Shown here piece by piece: positions 24,724 to 33,875 of a stretch of DNA of 64,000 bases. Numbering within the stretch: the first letter of the stretch is position 1; each line of letters begins with the position of its first letter. Source of the DNA: an uncultured Serinicoccus sp. (GTDB taxonomy: Bacteria > Actinomycetota > Actinomycetes > Actinomycetales > Dermatophilaceae); contig NZ_CANKYH010000008.1 of the NCBI RefSeq assembly GCF_947487915.1, positions 212,640 to 276,639 on the forward strand. Reading direction: 5' to 3'. A program made the translations under genes and the position numbers. Below the pieces are notes generated by a model. That model did no database searches. It worked only from the letters and a program-made list of their open reading frames with translations, and was not told the origin of the DNA.

Positions 24724-25320
24724 TCAGCGCCGGGCGACCCGGTCGCGGCGGCCGAGCCAGAGAGCCAGCCCGACCCCGGCGGCGGCACCGAAGAGGTGCG
24801 AGAGCCAGGAGACCCCCTCGCGCAGCGGCAGCACCCCCCAGATCATCGAGCCGTAGACCAGGATGACCAGCACTCCGAGCAGCGCCCGCCACAGGTGGTG
24901 GGAGACGAAGCCGTAGACGGCGAGGAACGCGGCATACCCGTAGACGACGCCGCTGGCGCCGATGTGCACGGTCCCCGGGCCGCCCAGCAGCCACACGCCG
25001 AGGCCGCTCACGAGCACCACGCCGCCGGTGACGACCCACAGGTGCCGGGTGGTCAGCGCCAGGAGCGACCCGAGCACGAGCAGGGCGAGGGTGTTGGCCA
25101 TGAGGTGGCCGAAGCCCAGGTGCAGGAACGGGCTCAGCACGATGCCGGGCAGCGAGCCGAGGTCGCGCGGCCGGATCCCGAACTGGTCGAGGCTCAGCGG
25201 CAGCACCAGGTCGACGATCTCGCTGAGCCACATGAGGGCCACCAGCAGCAGCACGGGTATGACGCGTCGCATCGTCTCGGGGGCGTCGCGTCGCCAGGGG
25301 GCCAGGCTCGAGCTGCTCAC
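24724..25320 (-). CDS. Rhomboid-family intramembrane serine protease
   Basis: 198 aa from GTG 25320. It has six hydrophobic segments. Catalytic features are HLGFGHLMANTLAL (oxyanion His/Asn region), IGASGVVYG (GxSG nucleophile) and WLSHLFGAAAG (catalytic His). A minimal six-TM rhomboid. Divergent from the TetR/ABC exporter operon. Confidence 0.9.
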   Translation of the reverse strand: MSSSSLAPWRRDAPETMRRVIPVLLLVALMWLSEIVDLVLPLSLDQFGIRPRDLGSLPGIVLSPFLHLGFGHLMANTLALLVLGSLLALTTRHLWVVTGGVVLVSGLGVWLLGGPGTVHIGASGVVYGYAAFLAVYGFVSHHLWRALLGVLVILVYGSMIWGVLPLREGVSWLSHLFGAAAGVGLALWLGRRDRVARR

Positions 25321-25371
25321 CCCCTCAGTATCCCCCGGGACGCCGGTCGGCGGGAGGGGCTGGACAGCGTA

Positions 25372-25407
25372 CTGAACATTCGTTTAGCATACTGAACATG
25401 CGTTCAG
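25372..25407. promoter_or_regulatory. Tandem TetR operators, one containing the start codon
   Basis: CTGAAC-ATTC-GTTTAG (25372-25387) and the perfect CTGAAC-ATGC-GTTCAG (25392-25407) are 20 bp apart. The ATG of the TetR gene (25398) is the centre of the second palindrome. TAGCAT at 25385-25390 could be the -10, giving a leaderless mRNA. Confidence 0.75.
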
Positions 25408-26042
25408 ACCTCACCCCGAAGGCGCGGATCAGGGACGCGGCGCTGCGTCTCTTCGCCGACCACGGTTTCGACGCCGTCACCGTGCGCCGGATCGCCGCCA
25501 CCGCGGAGGTCTCGCCGGCCCTGGTGCTGCACCACTACGGCTCCAAGGAGGGGCTGCGGGCGGCGTGCGACGACCACATCCTCGGTCTCACCGAGGAGCT
25601 CATGCCCACCCCGGAGGAGTCCGGGGCCCTGGCCGACCGCCCTGCCGCGGAGGTGTTCGACGCCTCGGCCGAGGCGAAGTTCGGGTCCTTCGCCGAGGTC
25701 TTCCCGGACGACTCACCGGTCCTGCCCTACCTGCGGCGCATGCTCCTGGCCGATGACGAGCGCGCCCGAGAGGTGCTCCGGGGATGGCATCGGATGACCG
25801 TCGACCTGCTGACCCGGTGGCGCGACGCCGGGGTCCTCGACCCCGGCCCCGACCCGGAGGTGCGCGCCGCGCTGCTGCTGGCCATGGACCTCGGCGGGGT
25901 GCTGCTGCGCGACCCGCTCACCGAGCTGCTCGGCTTCGACCCCCTCGGCTCCGGCGGCATCGACCGCTGGGGGCGGGACGCCTACTCCTTCTTCTCCCTC
26001 ATGCTCACCGACACACCGCCACCGGAAGGACGCCCGTCATGA
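25398..26042 (+). CDS. TetR-family regulator of the ABC exporter operon
   Basis: 214 aa. The N-terminal HTH reads ARIRDAALRLFADHGFDAVTVRRIAATAEVSPALVLHHYGSKEGL, a classical TetR domain. First gene of a three-gene operon whose members overlap by 4 bp (ATGA). With an operator across its own start codon it is very likely autoregulated, and the exporter responds to the TetR ligand. Confidence 0.93.
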   Translation: MRSDLTPKARIRDAALRLFADHGFDAVTVRRIAATAEVSPALVLHHYGSKEGLRAACDDHILGLTEELMPTPEESGALADRPAAEVFDASAEAKFGSFAEVFPDDSPVLPYLRRMLLADDERAREVLRGWHRMTVDLLTRWRDAGVLDPGPDPEVRAALLLAMDLGGVLLRDPLTELLGFDPLGSGGIDRWGRDAYSFFSLMLTDTPPPEGRPS

Positions 26043-26968
26043 CCACCTCCTCGGACCGCCTCGTCGAGATCTCCGGGCTCCGCAAGACCTTCGGCCCGGT
26101 CGCGGCCCTGGACGGCCTCGACCTCGTCGTCGAGCGCGGCGAGGTGCACGGCTTCCTCGGCCCGAACGGCAGCGGCAAGTCCACGACCATCCGCGTCCTG
26201 CTCGGCCTGATCCGCGCCGACGGCGGCACCGCGCGGCTCTTCGGCGGCGACCCGTGGACCGATGCCGTCGAGCTGCACTCCCGGTTGGCCTACGTCCCCG
26301 GCGACGTCACCCTCTGGCCCGGCCTGAGCGGGGGTCAGTGCATCGACATCCTCGCCCGGGCCCACGGCCGGATCGAGGAGTCCCGTCGCGCCGACCTCGT
26401 TGGGCGCTTCGACCTGGACCCGACCAGGCGCGCGCGGGACTACTCCAAGGGGAACCGGCAGAAGGTCTCGCTCGTCGCGGCCCTGGCCACCGACGCCGAG
26501 CTGCTCGTGCTCGACGAACCCACCTCGGGGCTCGACCCGCTGATGGAGGAGGTCTTCCAGCAGGTCGTCAGGGAGCGTCGTGAGCAGGGAACCACGGTGC
26601 TGCTCTCCAGCCACATCCTGGGCGAGGTCGAGGCGCTCGCCGACCGGGTCTCGATCATCCGGGCCGGCCGGACGGTGACGACCGGCACCCTCACGGACCT
26701 GCGCCGGCATACCCACTCAGCGGTGCGCGCGGTGACCGACCGGGCACCGGCGCTGCAGGGTATGCCCGGCGTGGGCGACGTCGAGACCGGCACCGACGAC
26801 CAGGGTCGCACCGAGGTGGCCGCCGCCGTCGAGCCGGACGCCGTCGGCCGGCTCGTCGGCGCGCTGCACGACGCCGGGATCCATACCCTCACGGTCACCC
26901 CGCCGAGCCTGGACGACCTGTTCCTCCGGGCCTACGCCGGGCACGACGAGCGGGTGGACGCGCGATGA
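26039..26968 (+). CDS. ABC transporter ATP-binding protein
   Basis: 309 aa from ATG 26039. Walker A GPNGSGKST (about residues 43-51), Walker B LLVLDEPTSGLDP, H-loop LSSHIL. The usual LSGGQ signature is replaced by DYSKGNRQKVSL, the variant of DrrA-like drug exporters. The C-terminal 80 residues resemble DrrA-type extensions. Pairs with the permease encoded next. Confidence 0.93.
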   Translation: MTTSSDRLVEISGLRKTFGPVAALDGLDLVVERGEVHGFLGPNGSGKSTTIRVLLGLIRADGGTARLFGGDPWTDAVELHSRLAYVPGDVTLWPGLSGGQCIDILARAHGRIEESRRADLVGRFDLDPTRRARDYSKGNRQKVSLVAALATDAELLVLDEPTSGLDPLMEEVFQQVVRERREQGTTVLLSSHILGEVEALADRVSIIRAGRTVTTGTLTDLRRHTHSAVRAVTDRAPALQGMPGVGDVETGTDDQGRTEVAAAVEPDAVGRLVGALHDAGIHTLTVTPPSLDDLFLRAYAGHDERVDAR

Positions 26969-28575
26969 GCGCCGTGACCGGCGTCGGCACCATGACCGGG
27001 ATCGCGCTGCGCACCGGCTGGCGGACGCTGCTCGCCTGGGTCGTCGGCCTGGTCGCGGTCATGGTGCTCACCGGGTCCTCGATCAGCGCGCTCTACGACA
27101 CCCCGGAGAAGGTCGCGGGGTATGCCGAGAGCCTCGGCGGCGACGCTCTCGCCGTCATCAACGGCCGGGTGGCCGGGCTGGACACCCTGGGCGGGGTGCT
27201 GGCCAACGAGTTCGGCTTCGTCCTGTCCTTCGGCGTCCCGGTCATGGCGATCGCGCTCACCACCCGGCACACCCGCAGGGAGGAGGAGACCGGACGGCTC
27301 GAGCTGCTGCTCGCGGCGCGGATCGGTCGCCACGCACCGCTCGCGGCGGCGGTGCTCCTCACCAGCACGGCGATGGTCGTCACCGGGGCGGGGGTGGGCG
27401 CGGCGATGGTGCCCTTCGGCGCCGACCCGGCGGGTGCGCTGCGCTACGGCCTGGCGGTCGCGGGGCTCGGCCTGGTCTTCGTGGGCGTCGCCGCCGCGGC
27501 CGCTCAGGTGGTGGAGCACGCCCGGGCCGTCTGGGGCATCGGGCTCGCGGTGACCCTGGTGTCCTTCCTGCTCCGCGGGGTCGGGGCGCTGCGGGAGGGC
27601 GCGCTGGTCTGGGCCAGCCCGCACGGCTGGGTCGACGAGGTCCGGGCCTTCGGCGAGGACGCCCGGTGGTGGCCGCTGGTCCTGCCGGTGGTGCTCTGGG
27701 CCGGGCTCGTCGCGCTCGCCGTCCGGCTGCGCGCCCGGCGGGACGTCGGTGGCGCCCTGCTCCGGCCGCCTCGGGCGCGACCCCGGGCCTCGGCGGCCCT
27801 GCAGACCCCGCTCGGGCTGGCCTGGCACCAGCAGCGGACGGTGGTGGTGGGATGGGCCCTGGGCGCCGCGGCCCTCATGGCCGTCTTCGGGTCCCTCGCC
27901 CAGGAGATCGTCGACGCCGTGCTCGACAACCCCTCGCTCGGCGCGTTCTTCGCGGCCGGCCCCGAGGCGGAGGGCCGGGCGGCGGACCTGGTGCTGCCGC
28001 CGATGATGTCGACCTTCCTCGTCATGCTGGCCCTGCTGGTGAGCGCCTACGTCCTCGTGGGCGTCGGTTCCTGGCGCCGTGAGGAGGAGAGAGGTCGGCT
28101 GGAGGTCGAGCTCTCGGCGCCCCGCTCGCGGGGCGGGTGGCTCGGCCCGCGGCTGCTCGTGGTCACGCTCGGCGCCCTCGCGGTGGGTGCCGTGGGTGCC
28201 CTGGCCCTGGGCTCGAGCGCGGCGGCCGCCCTCGAGGACGGGACGTGGGTCGGCGAGGTGCTCGGCGCCGCCACGGCCCACCTCCCGGCTGTCCTGGTCT
28301 TCCTCGGGCTGGGCGCGGCACTGTTCGGGTGGCTCCCCCGGGCCGTCGCCGCGGGCTGGGCGGCCTTCGCGCTCGCCGCGGTCCTGGCCTACCTCGGCCC
28401 CGGCCTGGACCTGCCGTCCTGGCTCCTCGACGCCACGCCGTTCCTGGCCGTCGGCCAGGACGTGGTGGGGGAGGGGCCGCAGCCCACCGCCCTCGTCGTC
28501 CTGTCCGTGCTCGGCCTCGGGCTGCTCGCCGTCGGGCTCGTCGGTTTCCGGCGCCGGGACGTCCCGGTCGGCTGA
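26965..28575 (+). CDS. ABC exporter permease (ABC-2 / tetronasin-polyketide type)
   Basis: 536 aa, about 12 TM segments in two similar halves (RTGWRTLLAWVVGLVAVMVLTGSS.. and WHQQRTVVVGWALGAAALMAVFGS..). Each half carries a cytosolic motif of the type RREEETGRLELLLAARIGR / RREEERGRLEVELSAPRSR, typical of polyketide-antibiotic ABC exporters. Overlaps the ATPase gene by 4 bp. Likely drug or self-resistance efflux. Confidence 0.9.
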   Translation: MSAVTGVGTMTGIALRTGWRTLLAWVVGLVAVMVLTGSSISALYDTPEKVAGYAESLGGDALAVINGRVAGLDTLGGVLANEFGFVLSFGVPVMAIALTTRHTRREEETGRLELLLAARIGRHAPLAAAVLLTSTAMVVTGAGVGAAMVPFGADPAGALRYGLAVAGLGLVFVGVAAAAAQVVEHARAVWGIGLAVTLVSFLLRGVGALREGALVWASPHGWVDEVRAFGEDARWWPLVLPVVLWAGLVALAVRLRARRDVGGALLRPPRARPRASAALQTPLGLAWHQQRTVVVGWALGAAALMAVFGSLAQEIVDAVLDNPSLGAFFAAGPEAEGRAADLVLPPMMSTFLVMLALLVSAYVLVGVGSWRREEERGRLEVELSAPRSRGGWLGPRLLVVTLGALAVGAVGALALGSSAAAALEDGTWVGEVLGAATAHLPAVLVFLGLGAALFGWLPRAVAAGWAAFALAAVLAYLGPGLDLPSWLLDATPFLAVGQDVVGEGPQPTALVVLSVLGLGLLAVGLVGFRRRDVPVG

Positions 28576-28594
28576 CCCGCCGGCGGGGCCAGGG

Positions 28595-29602
28595 TCAGGA
28601 GAACCGCCACTCGGTGGTGGAGGCGTAGGTCTGCCCCGGGTGCAGCACGACCGACGGGAAGCCTGGCTGGTTGACCGCGTCGGGGAAGGCCTGGGTCTCC
28701 AGCGCGATCCCGGCGCGCGGCCGGTAGGCGACCCCGCGCGGCCCGGTGACGGTGCCGTCGAAGTGGGCACCGGCATACACCTGGAGCCCGGGCCGGTCGC
28801 TCCACACCTCCATGCGGCGGCCGGATCCGCCGACCAGCACCGCGTGCCGGCGCCGGCCCCCGCCCGGCACGACGAGGTGGTGGTCGAAGCCCTGGCCGAT
28901 CTCCAGCTGCTCGTCGTCGACGGCCAACGCCTCGCCCAGGACGACGGGCCGGCGCAGGTCGAAGGGGGAACCGCTGACGTCGCGCACCTCGCCGGTCGGG
29001 ATCTGGTCGGGGCGCACCGGCAGGTAGGTGTCGGCGTCGACCTGCAGGGTGTGGTCCAGGATGTCGCCCCCGCCCTCCCCGTCGAGGTTCCAGTAGCTGT
29101 GGTTGGTCAGGCTGACCGGCGTCGGCGCCGCGGTGGTGGCGCGGTGCTCGACGGTGAGGCGGCCGGGCGCGAGGGCATACCGCACCTCGACCTCGACCTC
29201 GCCGGGGAACCCCTGGTCGCCGTCCGGGGAGGTGAGCGACCACGTCGCGTGGTCCTCGGCCGCCTCGAGGAGCGCCCACTCGCGCTGGTCGAAGCCCTCC
29301 GGTCCGCCGTGCAGCGCGTGCGGCTCGTCCGGGTCCAGCGGCACCTCGACCGGGCGGTCGCCGAGCCGGAACCGGCCACCGTCGATGCGGTTGGCGACCC
29401 GACCGATCGTGGCGCCCTGGAAGTCCCGGACCTGCCCGTAGGCCGCGAGGTCTCCGTGTCCGAGGACGACGTCCACCGGGCCGTCCCCGTGCTCGTCGGT
29501 GAGCTCCACCCGGGCGATGGCCGCGCCGGTGCTGAGGAGGTCGACGCGGATGCCGGACGCGAGGAGCGTGACGGTGGTGGGGCCGGGGGGATGCTCGGGC
29601 AT
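28595..29602 (-). CDS. galM: Aldose 1-epimerase (galactose mutarotase)
   Basis: 335 aa. GalM pattern: DVVLGHGDLAAYGQVRDFQGATIGRVANRI, LHGGPEGFDQREW with the catalytic His, VSLTNHSYWNLDGEG with the second His, and GLQVYAGAHFDG. The C-terminal ALETQAFPDAVNQPGFPSVVLHPGQTY contains the conserved Glu region. Interconverts alpha and beta anomers of aldoses. Convergent with the ABC operon. Confidence 0.93.
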   Translation of the reverse strand: MPEHPPGPTTVTLLASGIRVDLLSTGAAIARVELTDEHGDGPVDVVLGHGDLAAYGQVRDFQGATIGRVANRIDGGRFRLGDRPVEVPLDPDEPHALHGGPEGFDQREWALLEAAEDHATWSLTSPDGDQGFPGEVEVEVRYALAPGRLTVEHRATTAAPTPVSLTNHSYWNLDGEGGGDILDHTLQVDADTYLPVRPDQIPTGEVRDVSGSPFDLRRPVVLGEALAVDDEQLEIGQGFDHHLVVPGGGRRRHAVLVGGSGRRMEVWSDRPGLQVYAGAHFDGTVTGPRGVAYRPRAGIALETQAFPDAVNQPGFPSVVLHPGQTYASTTEWRFS

Positions 29603-29649
29603 GCGGCTCCTCAGGAGGTGAGACGGGGAGGCGGGCGGTCGGCGAGAGA

Positions 29650-30297
29650 CTACCGGGGTGTGGCCTCGGCGAGGTCGCGCAGCGTCCGCAGCTGCCGGCG
29701 CATCATGAGCAGGTCACCCCAGGCCAGGGCCCGCGCCCGCCAGCGCGAGAGCAGACCTGGGCCGCCACCCAGCCGGAGCACGGCGATCAGGCGGGAGCGG
29801 CCGGGCGGGACCGGAACCACGCGGTAGGACACCCACACCTGTCCGAACAGCCGCGTCCCGAGTCCTTCGCGGGTCCGGATCGTCAGCTCGGACCCCGGGT
29901 GCACGTCGATCACCGTGAAGATGGTCATGACCCGCTGCCCCGGCTCGAGCGGGCCCAGGTGGTGGGCCAGCGTCCGGGGCGAGCGACGGCCGAGGTTGTC
30001 CAGCCAGTCGTAGCTGTAGGGCGCGAGCCGCAGGTTGCCCAGCCAGGCCCACACCGTGCCGACCGGCGCCGCGACCCCGATCGCGCGCACCAGCCGCTCG
30101 GGCCCGGCCTTCACTCCGTCCCTGCCGTCCCTGCCGTCCCTGCCGTCCACGGCCCATGACTCGCCCTCGCGCGCTCCTGGTATCGGGTCGACGAGCCGGT
30201 CGCAGGCATACCGCGCCGCGACCTCGGCCGCCGAGGCCCCCCAGACCCACGGCACGCGGCGGCCCCGCACGCGGGGGACCTCGTCGCGTCCGGTCAC
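29650..30297 (-). CDS. SRPBCC/polyketide-cyclase-like protein
   Basis: 215 aa from GTG 30297 with GGAGGCCACC upstream. Residues about 70-200 show a START-like fold pattern (VRAIGVAAPVGTVWAWLGNLR, SELTIRTREGLGTRLFGQVWVSYRVVP). Before it lies a 9-bp-repeat-encoded stretch, DGRDGRDGRDG (nt 30116-30150), an internal microsatellite. Function unknown. Confidence 0.75.
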   Translation of the reverse strand: MTGRDEVPRVRGRRVPWVWGASAAEVAARYACDRLVDPIPGAREGESWAVDGRDGRDGRDGVKAGPERLVRAIGVAAPVGTVWAWLGNLRLAPYSYDWLDNLGRRSPRTLAHHLGPLEPGQRVMTIFTVIDVHPGSELTIRTREGLGTRLFGQVWVSYRVVPVPPGRSRLIAVLRLGGGPGLLSRWRARALAWGDLLMMRRQLRTLRDLAEATPR

Positions 30298-30309
30298 GGT
30301 GGCCTCCTC

Positions 30310-31446
30310 TCAGGGCAGCGGCGCGGGTGCCTCCGGACCGACGTACTCCGCCGCCGGTCGGATGATGCGCGGGTCACCCGACTGCTCCAGGATATGGGCG
30401 CCCCACCCCACGATCCGGGCGGTGGCGAAGGTCGGGGTGAACATCTCCCGGGGGATCCCGCACTGCTCCATGACGACGCCGGCGTAGTACTCGACGTTGG
30501 TGTGCAGCTCGCGGCCCGGCTTGAGCTCGGCCAGGGCGTCGACGACCTCGCGCTCGACCTGCACCGCCAGCTCGGCGAGCGGCCCGCCGAGCGCCTGCGC
30601 GTGCTCGCGCAGCAGGACCGCCCTGGGGTCCGTGGTCCGGTAGACCGCGTGCCCGAAGCCCATGATCCGCTCGCCCGCGGCCACCCGCTCCCGCACCCAC
30701 GCCCGTGCCCGGTCCGGCGTGCCGATCTCGTCGAGGGAGTCCAGCGCCCGGTCCGGCGCCCCACCGTGCAGCGGTCCGGAGAAGGTCCCGATCGCGCCGC
30801 ACACGGCGGAGGCGACGTCGGCGCCGGCCGACGTCACCAACCGGGCGGTGAAGGTCGACGCGCTGAAGCCGTGGTCGATGGTGCTGGTGAGGTATGCCGT
30901 CACCGCCGCCGCGTGCTCGGGCGCCGGTTTCTCCCCGGTGAGCATCCACAGCCAGCTCCCGCCGGCGCCGAGCTCGGGACGTGGCTCGAGCGGCGGCATA
31001 CCCGCTCGCAGGCGGAAGAGCGCCGCCTGCAGCACGGGGACGACCCCGATGAGCCGGACGACGCCGGCGCGCACCTGATCGGCGCTCGCACCGTAGGTCG
31101 CGGGGAACGCCTCGACCGACCCCAGTAGCGAGATGGCCGTGCGCAGCCGGGCCAGCGAACCCCGGTCCGGGCCGGACCGGGCGATCGCCAGCAGCTGCTC
31201 GAGGAGCTCGTGCGGGAGCGTCGACGCGGCGGCCAGCTCGGCTGCGAAGGCGGCCGACGCGCGCTCGTCCGGCAGGTGCCCCTCGACCATGAGGTGCGCG
31301 ACGTCCTCGAAGCTGCGGTGCCGCGCGAGGTCGACCGCGGAGTACTCGCGGAAGTGGTAGAACCCCTCCTGGCCTCGGACGTCCCCGGTCCGGGTGCGGG
31401 CGACGACGAGGCCCTTGAGGCCGGGCGGGGCGATCTGCGTGCTCAT
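30310..31446 (-). CDS. Citrate synthase family protein
   Basis: 378 aa. Starts LKGLVVARTRTGDVRGQEGFYHFREYSAVDLA, then GPLHGGAPD (first catalytic His), MGFGHAVYRTTDPRA (second His) and ELHTNVEYYAGVVMEQCGIPREMFTPTFATARIVGW. The third catalytic acidic residue is Glu in NVEYYAG rather than the Asp of NVDFYSG enzymes, a substitution I recall in some actinobacterial paralogues. Citrate or 2-methylcitrate formation is possible. Divergent from a second, HTH-containing citrate synthase. Confidence 0.9.
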   Translation of the reverse strand: MSTQIAPPGLKGLVVARTRTGDVRGQEGFYHFREYSAVDLARHRSFEDVAHLMVEGHLPDERASAAFAAELAAASTLPHELLEQLLAIARSGPDRGSLARLRTAISLLGSVEAFPATYGASADQVRAGVVRLIGVVPVLQAALFRLRAGMPPLEPRPELGAGGSWLWMLTGEKPAPEHAAAVTAYLTSTIDHGFSASTFTARLVTSAGADVASAVCGAIGTFSGPLHGGAPDRALDSLDEIGTPDRARAWVRERVAAGERIMGFGHAVYRTTDPRAVLLREHAQALGGPLAELAVQVEREVVDALAELKPGRELHTNVEYYAGVVMEQCGIPREMFTPTFATARIVGWGAHILEQSGDPRIIRPAAEYVGPEAPAPLP

Positions 31447-31466
31447 GCGCCGAGCGTGCCGCTAGG

Positions 31467-31498
31467 GTTGATGTCGTGTCAACGTTGATCGAGTCAAC
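31467..31498. promoter_or_regulatory. Two adjacent GTTGA/TCAAC inverted repeats in the divergent citrate synthase promoter
   Basis: GTTGA-7-TCAAC (31467-31483) is followed directly by GTTGA-5-TCAAC (31484-31498), which ends one base before the ATG of the HTH-citrate synthase. There is no ribosome binding site, so that mRNA is probably leaderless. The HTH domain of the downstream protein is the obvious candidate binder. Confidence 0.65.
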
Positions 31499-32755
31499 AT
31501 GAGCGGGGAGCTGACCACCGTTCAGGTGGCCGACTACCTCGGGGTCAAGACGCAGACGGTGTATGCCTACGTCAGCCGGGGCGTGCTCTCGCCGCTGCGG
31601 CGCGAGCCCGGCGCGGGGAGCGTCTTCGCGTTCGACGACGTGCAGGCGCTCGGGGGCGGCCGGTCGGGGCGGCGCGCCTCCTCCCGGGCCACCAGCGACG
31701 ACGTGCGGACCGCGATCACGCAGGTCGGCCCGGGTGCCCTGGCCTACCGCGGGCACGACGTGCGCGACCTCGCGGGCGCCTGGACCTTCGAGGAGGTGCG
31801 GGACCTGCTCACCGGGGTGCGCGCGGAGGCGGTGCCGACGCCGACGCCGGCGCCGACGCCGGCGCCGACGTCGCCGCGCGCGTCGGTGGACGCGGTCATG
31901 GCCGCGCTGCCGCGGGGGACGCGAGTCCTCGACCGGTGCAAGCACGCCGTCCTCGTGGCCGGGGCATTGGACCTGGGCCGGCACGACCGGAGCCCCGGGG
32001 CGTTCGCCGCGGCCGGGGCCCGGTCCGCGCAGGCGATGGTGGCGGCGGTGGGCACCTCCCTGGGCGGCAGGGGGCCCGGGGAGGCTGGTGAGCAGACCCG
32101 CGAGGCGGGCGACGGGTCCGGCGAGGCGGTCGGCGGGACCGGCGACGAGCGCCTCGGCCCGGCGCTCGCGGCATACCTCGGCGTCCCGGTCGACCTCGTC
32201 GACCTCGCCCTGGTCCTGCTGGCCGACCACGACCTCGCGGTGTCGACGACCGCGGTGCGGGTGGCGGTCTCGGCCGGCGCGGACGGGTACTCCGCGCTGC
32301 TGGCCGGGCTGGCCGCCGCGGACAGCCCGGTGCACGTGGGGGCCTCGGTGCGAGCCCTGGACTGGCTGCGCGGCGCGGTCGCGGACCCGCGCGGGGCCCT
32401 GGCCGCGGCCCTGACCGACGGGCCGCCGCCGGGCTTCGGGCACGTGGTCTACACCGAGGTCGACCCGCGGGCCCGGCTGCTGCTGGACCGGGTGCTGCCG
32501 GACTCCGGCCGTGACCTGCGCGACGCCGTGGCGCTGCTCGAGGCGGAGCTGGCCGAGCGGCGCGGCTGGGTGCTCAGCGTCGACCTCGCCCTCGCCGCGA
32601 TGGTGCTCTCCCACGACCTGCCGCGGGACGCCGGGCCGGCGATCTTCGCGTGCGCCCGCACCGCGGGGTGGATGGCGCACGCGATCGAGGAGCTGGACGA
32701 GCCCGGGATGCGGTTCCGGCTGCGCGGGGTCTACACCGGTCCGCGCCCCGGCTGA
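31499..32755 (+). CDS. Citrate synthase-like protein with N-terminal MerR/excisionase-type HTH
   Basis: 418 aa. Residues 1-50 (ELTTVQVADYLGVKTQTVYAYVSRGVLSPLRREPGAGSVFAFDDV) form a helix-turn-helix of the MerR/BldC type. The rest is citrate synthase: VHVGASVRALDWL in place of PLHGGA, GFGHVVYTEVDPRA, and SVDLALAAMV..FACARTAGWMAHAIEE. A PTPTPAPTPAPT repeat (nt 31830-31870) and a Gly/Glu-rich insert interrupt the fold. Such HTH-citrate synthases occur in actinobacteria next to a normal one; it may be a sensor-regulator, an enzyme, or both. Confidence 0.85.
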   Translation: MSGELTTVQVADYLGVKTQTVYAYVSRGVLSPLRREPGAGSVFAFDDVQALGGGRSGRRASSRATSDDVRTAITQVGPGALAYRGHDVRDLAGAWTFEEVRDLLTGVRAEAVPTPTPAPTPAPTSPRASVDAVMAALPRGTRVLDRCKHAVLVAGALDLGRHDRSPGAFAAAGARSAQAMVAAVGTSLGGRGPGEAGEQTREAGDGSGEAVGGTGDERLGPALAAYLGVPVDLVDLALVLLADHDLAVSTTAVRVAVSAGADGYSALLAGLAAADSPVHVGASVRALDWLRGAVADPRGALAAALTDGPPPGFGHVVYTEVDPRARLLLDRVLPDSGRDLRDAVALLEAELAERRGWVLSVDLALAAMVLSHDLPRDAGPAIFACARTAGWMAHAIEELDEPGMRFRLRGVYTGPRPG

Positions 32756-33189
32756 GCCCTGCGGCCCGACGCAGAAGTCCGCACGGTGCCGTGGTCGGGG
32801 TCGCAGGGTCGGTCGCAGGAGCACCTGCCGCCCCACGCGCCTCACGGTGCGGGGACATGTCCAGCCGACGGGGTTATACCGCCGGCAGATGTCATCTTCC
32901 CCGCAGTTGGGGACGCCAGTGGCTCCTGGGGCCAAAGTGCCTCGACGCGACCTGCCGATGACGGGACGCGCGATGGCTCGAGGGGCCAGCGGGAGGACCA
33001 GCGGCGGGGTCCCGAGCGGCTCGGGCGGTACGCTTTCTCCGGCGCCGCCGCAGCGCCCAGCCCGACCCGTCCCCAGCCGGCCGGTCACCAGGGCGGAGGG
33101 GAGCAGATCCTCGCGGTGGGACACGGCATACCCGTCGAGCACCGCACCAGGGCCTGCCGCGGCTGGGGCGTGCGGTCCGCGAAGGATGC
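32756..33189. other. 434-bp stretch without a recognised gene
   Basis: No convincing coding frame is seen here. It contains the palindrome GGACATGTCC (32853-32862), a TATACC word (32875-32880) and one GGCATAC word (33126). The middle part is less GC-rich than its surroundings. It may hold the promoter of the DUF2087 gene; nothing more can be supported. Confidence 0.5.
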
Positions 33190-33738
33190 GTGAGCACGAC
33201 CATGACGACCGATGCCGACCTCAAGGCCCGGGTGCGCGAGCGGATGACCCGCACCGGCGAGACCTACACCGCCGCCAGGGAGGCGTTGCTCGCCCAGCCG
33301 CCCCCGCCACGTGCGCCGCGTGCCGACACCGAGCCGCTCCCGCTGCGCGCGCTGGTCGCCGAGACCGACCTGACCGCCGACCGGGCGGTCGCCACCTTCG
33401 TCGACGGTGATCGGCTGCGCTCGATCCCCACCCGTCGCCGACCGCGGGCGGCCGTGCTCATGCACCTGCTGCTGCGGTTCGAGCGAGGCCGGGAGTATGC
33501 CGAGCGCGAGGTCAACGCCCTCCTCGCCACCGCGCACGAGGACGTCGCGGCGCTGCGGCGTGAGCTCGTCGACTACCGGTGGCTGGAGCGGGCGGACGGC
33601 GTCTACCGGGTGGCCGACGCGGTCCCCGAGCGCTTCCCCAGCGAGGCTCAGGAGGTGCCGACCGACGAGGTGGCCCGGTTCGCCCGGGTGCCACGCCATC
33701 AGCCCGCAGCTGCGGTCGACGCGCTCGGCCCCGACTGA
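33190..33738 (+). CDS. DUF2087-domain protein
   Basis: 182 aa from GTG 33190 (ATG 33202 is an alternative). N-terminal residues resemble short antitoxin-like helices (LKARVRERMTRTGETYTAAREALLA). The DUF2087 region follows: FVDGDRLRSIPTRRRPRAAVLMHLLLRFERGREYAEREVNALLATAHEDVAALRRELVDYRWLERADGVYR (overview, residues about 65-140). DUF2087 is a small winged-helix-like domain, often in regulators. Function unknown. Confidence 0.85.
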   Translation: MSTTMTTDADLKARVRERMTRTGETYTAAREALLAQPPPPRAPRADTEPLPLRALVAETDLTADRAVATFVDGDRLRSIPTRRRPRAAVLMHLLLRFERGREYAEREVNALLATAHEDVAALRRELVDYRWLERADGVYRVADAVPERFPSEAQEVPTDEVARFARVPRHQPAAAVDALGPD

Positions 33739-33875
33739 GCGACCGGAGTCCCTTTCCCCACGCCCCGGGGGCCAGGCGCCCCCAGGCCCTCACGCCTCGC
33801 CCCGGGGGGAGGCCCCCGTCTCGCCGGGTGGGCTCCCGGATGGTCCGGGCGTGCGAGGCGCCCTACCGTGGAGGT

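Noticed and set aside
30116..30150. GGGACGGCA-type microsatellite inside the SRPBCC gene as a frameshift hotspot
   Set aside because: The 9-bp units keep the frame (DGR repeats) and the gene is intact, so there is no sign of phase variation beyond copy-number change.
32786..33193. 135-codon plus-strand frame in the gap before the DUF2087 gene
   Set aside because: Composition is atypical (many S, G, P, R without pattern) and there is no ribosome binding site or recognisable motif.
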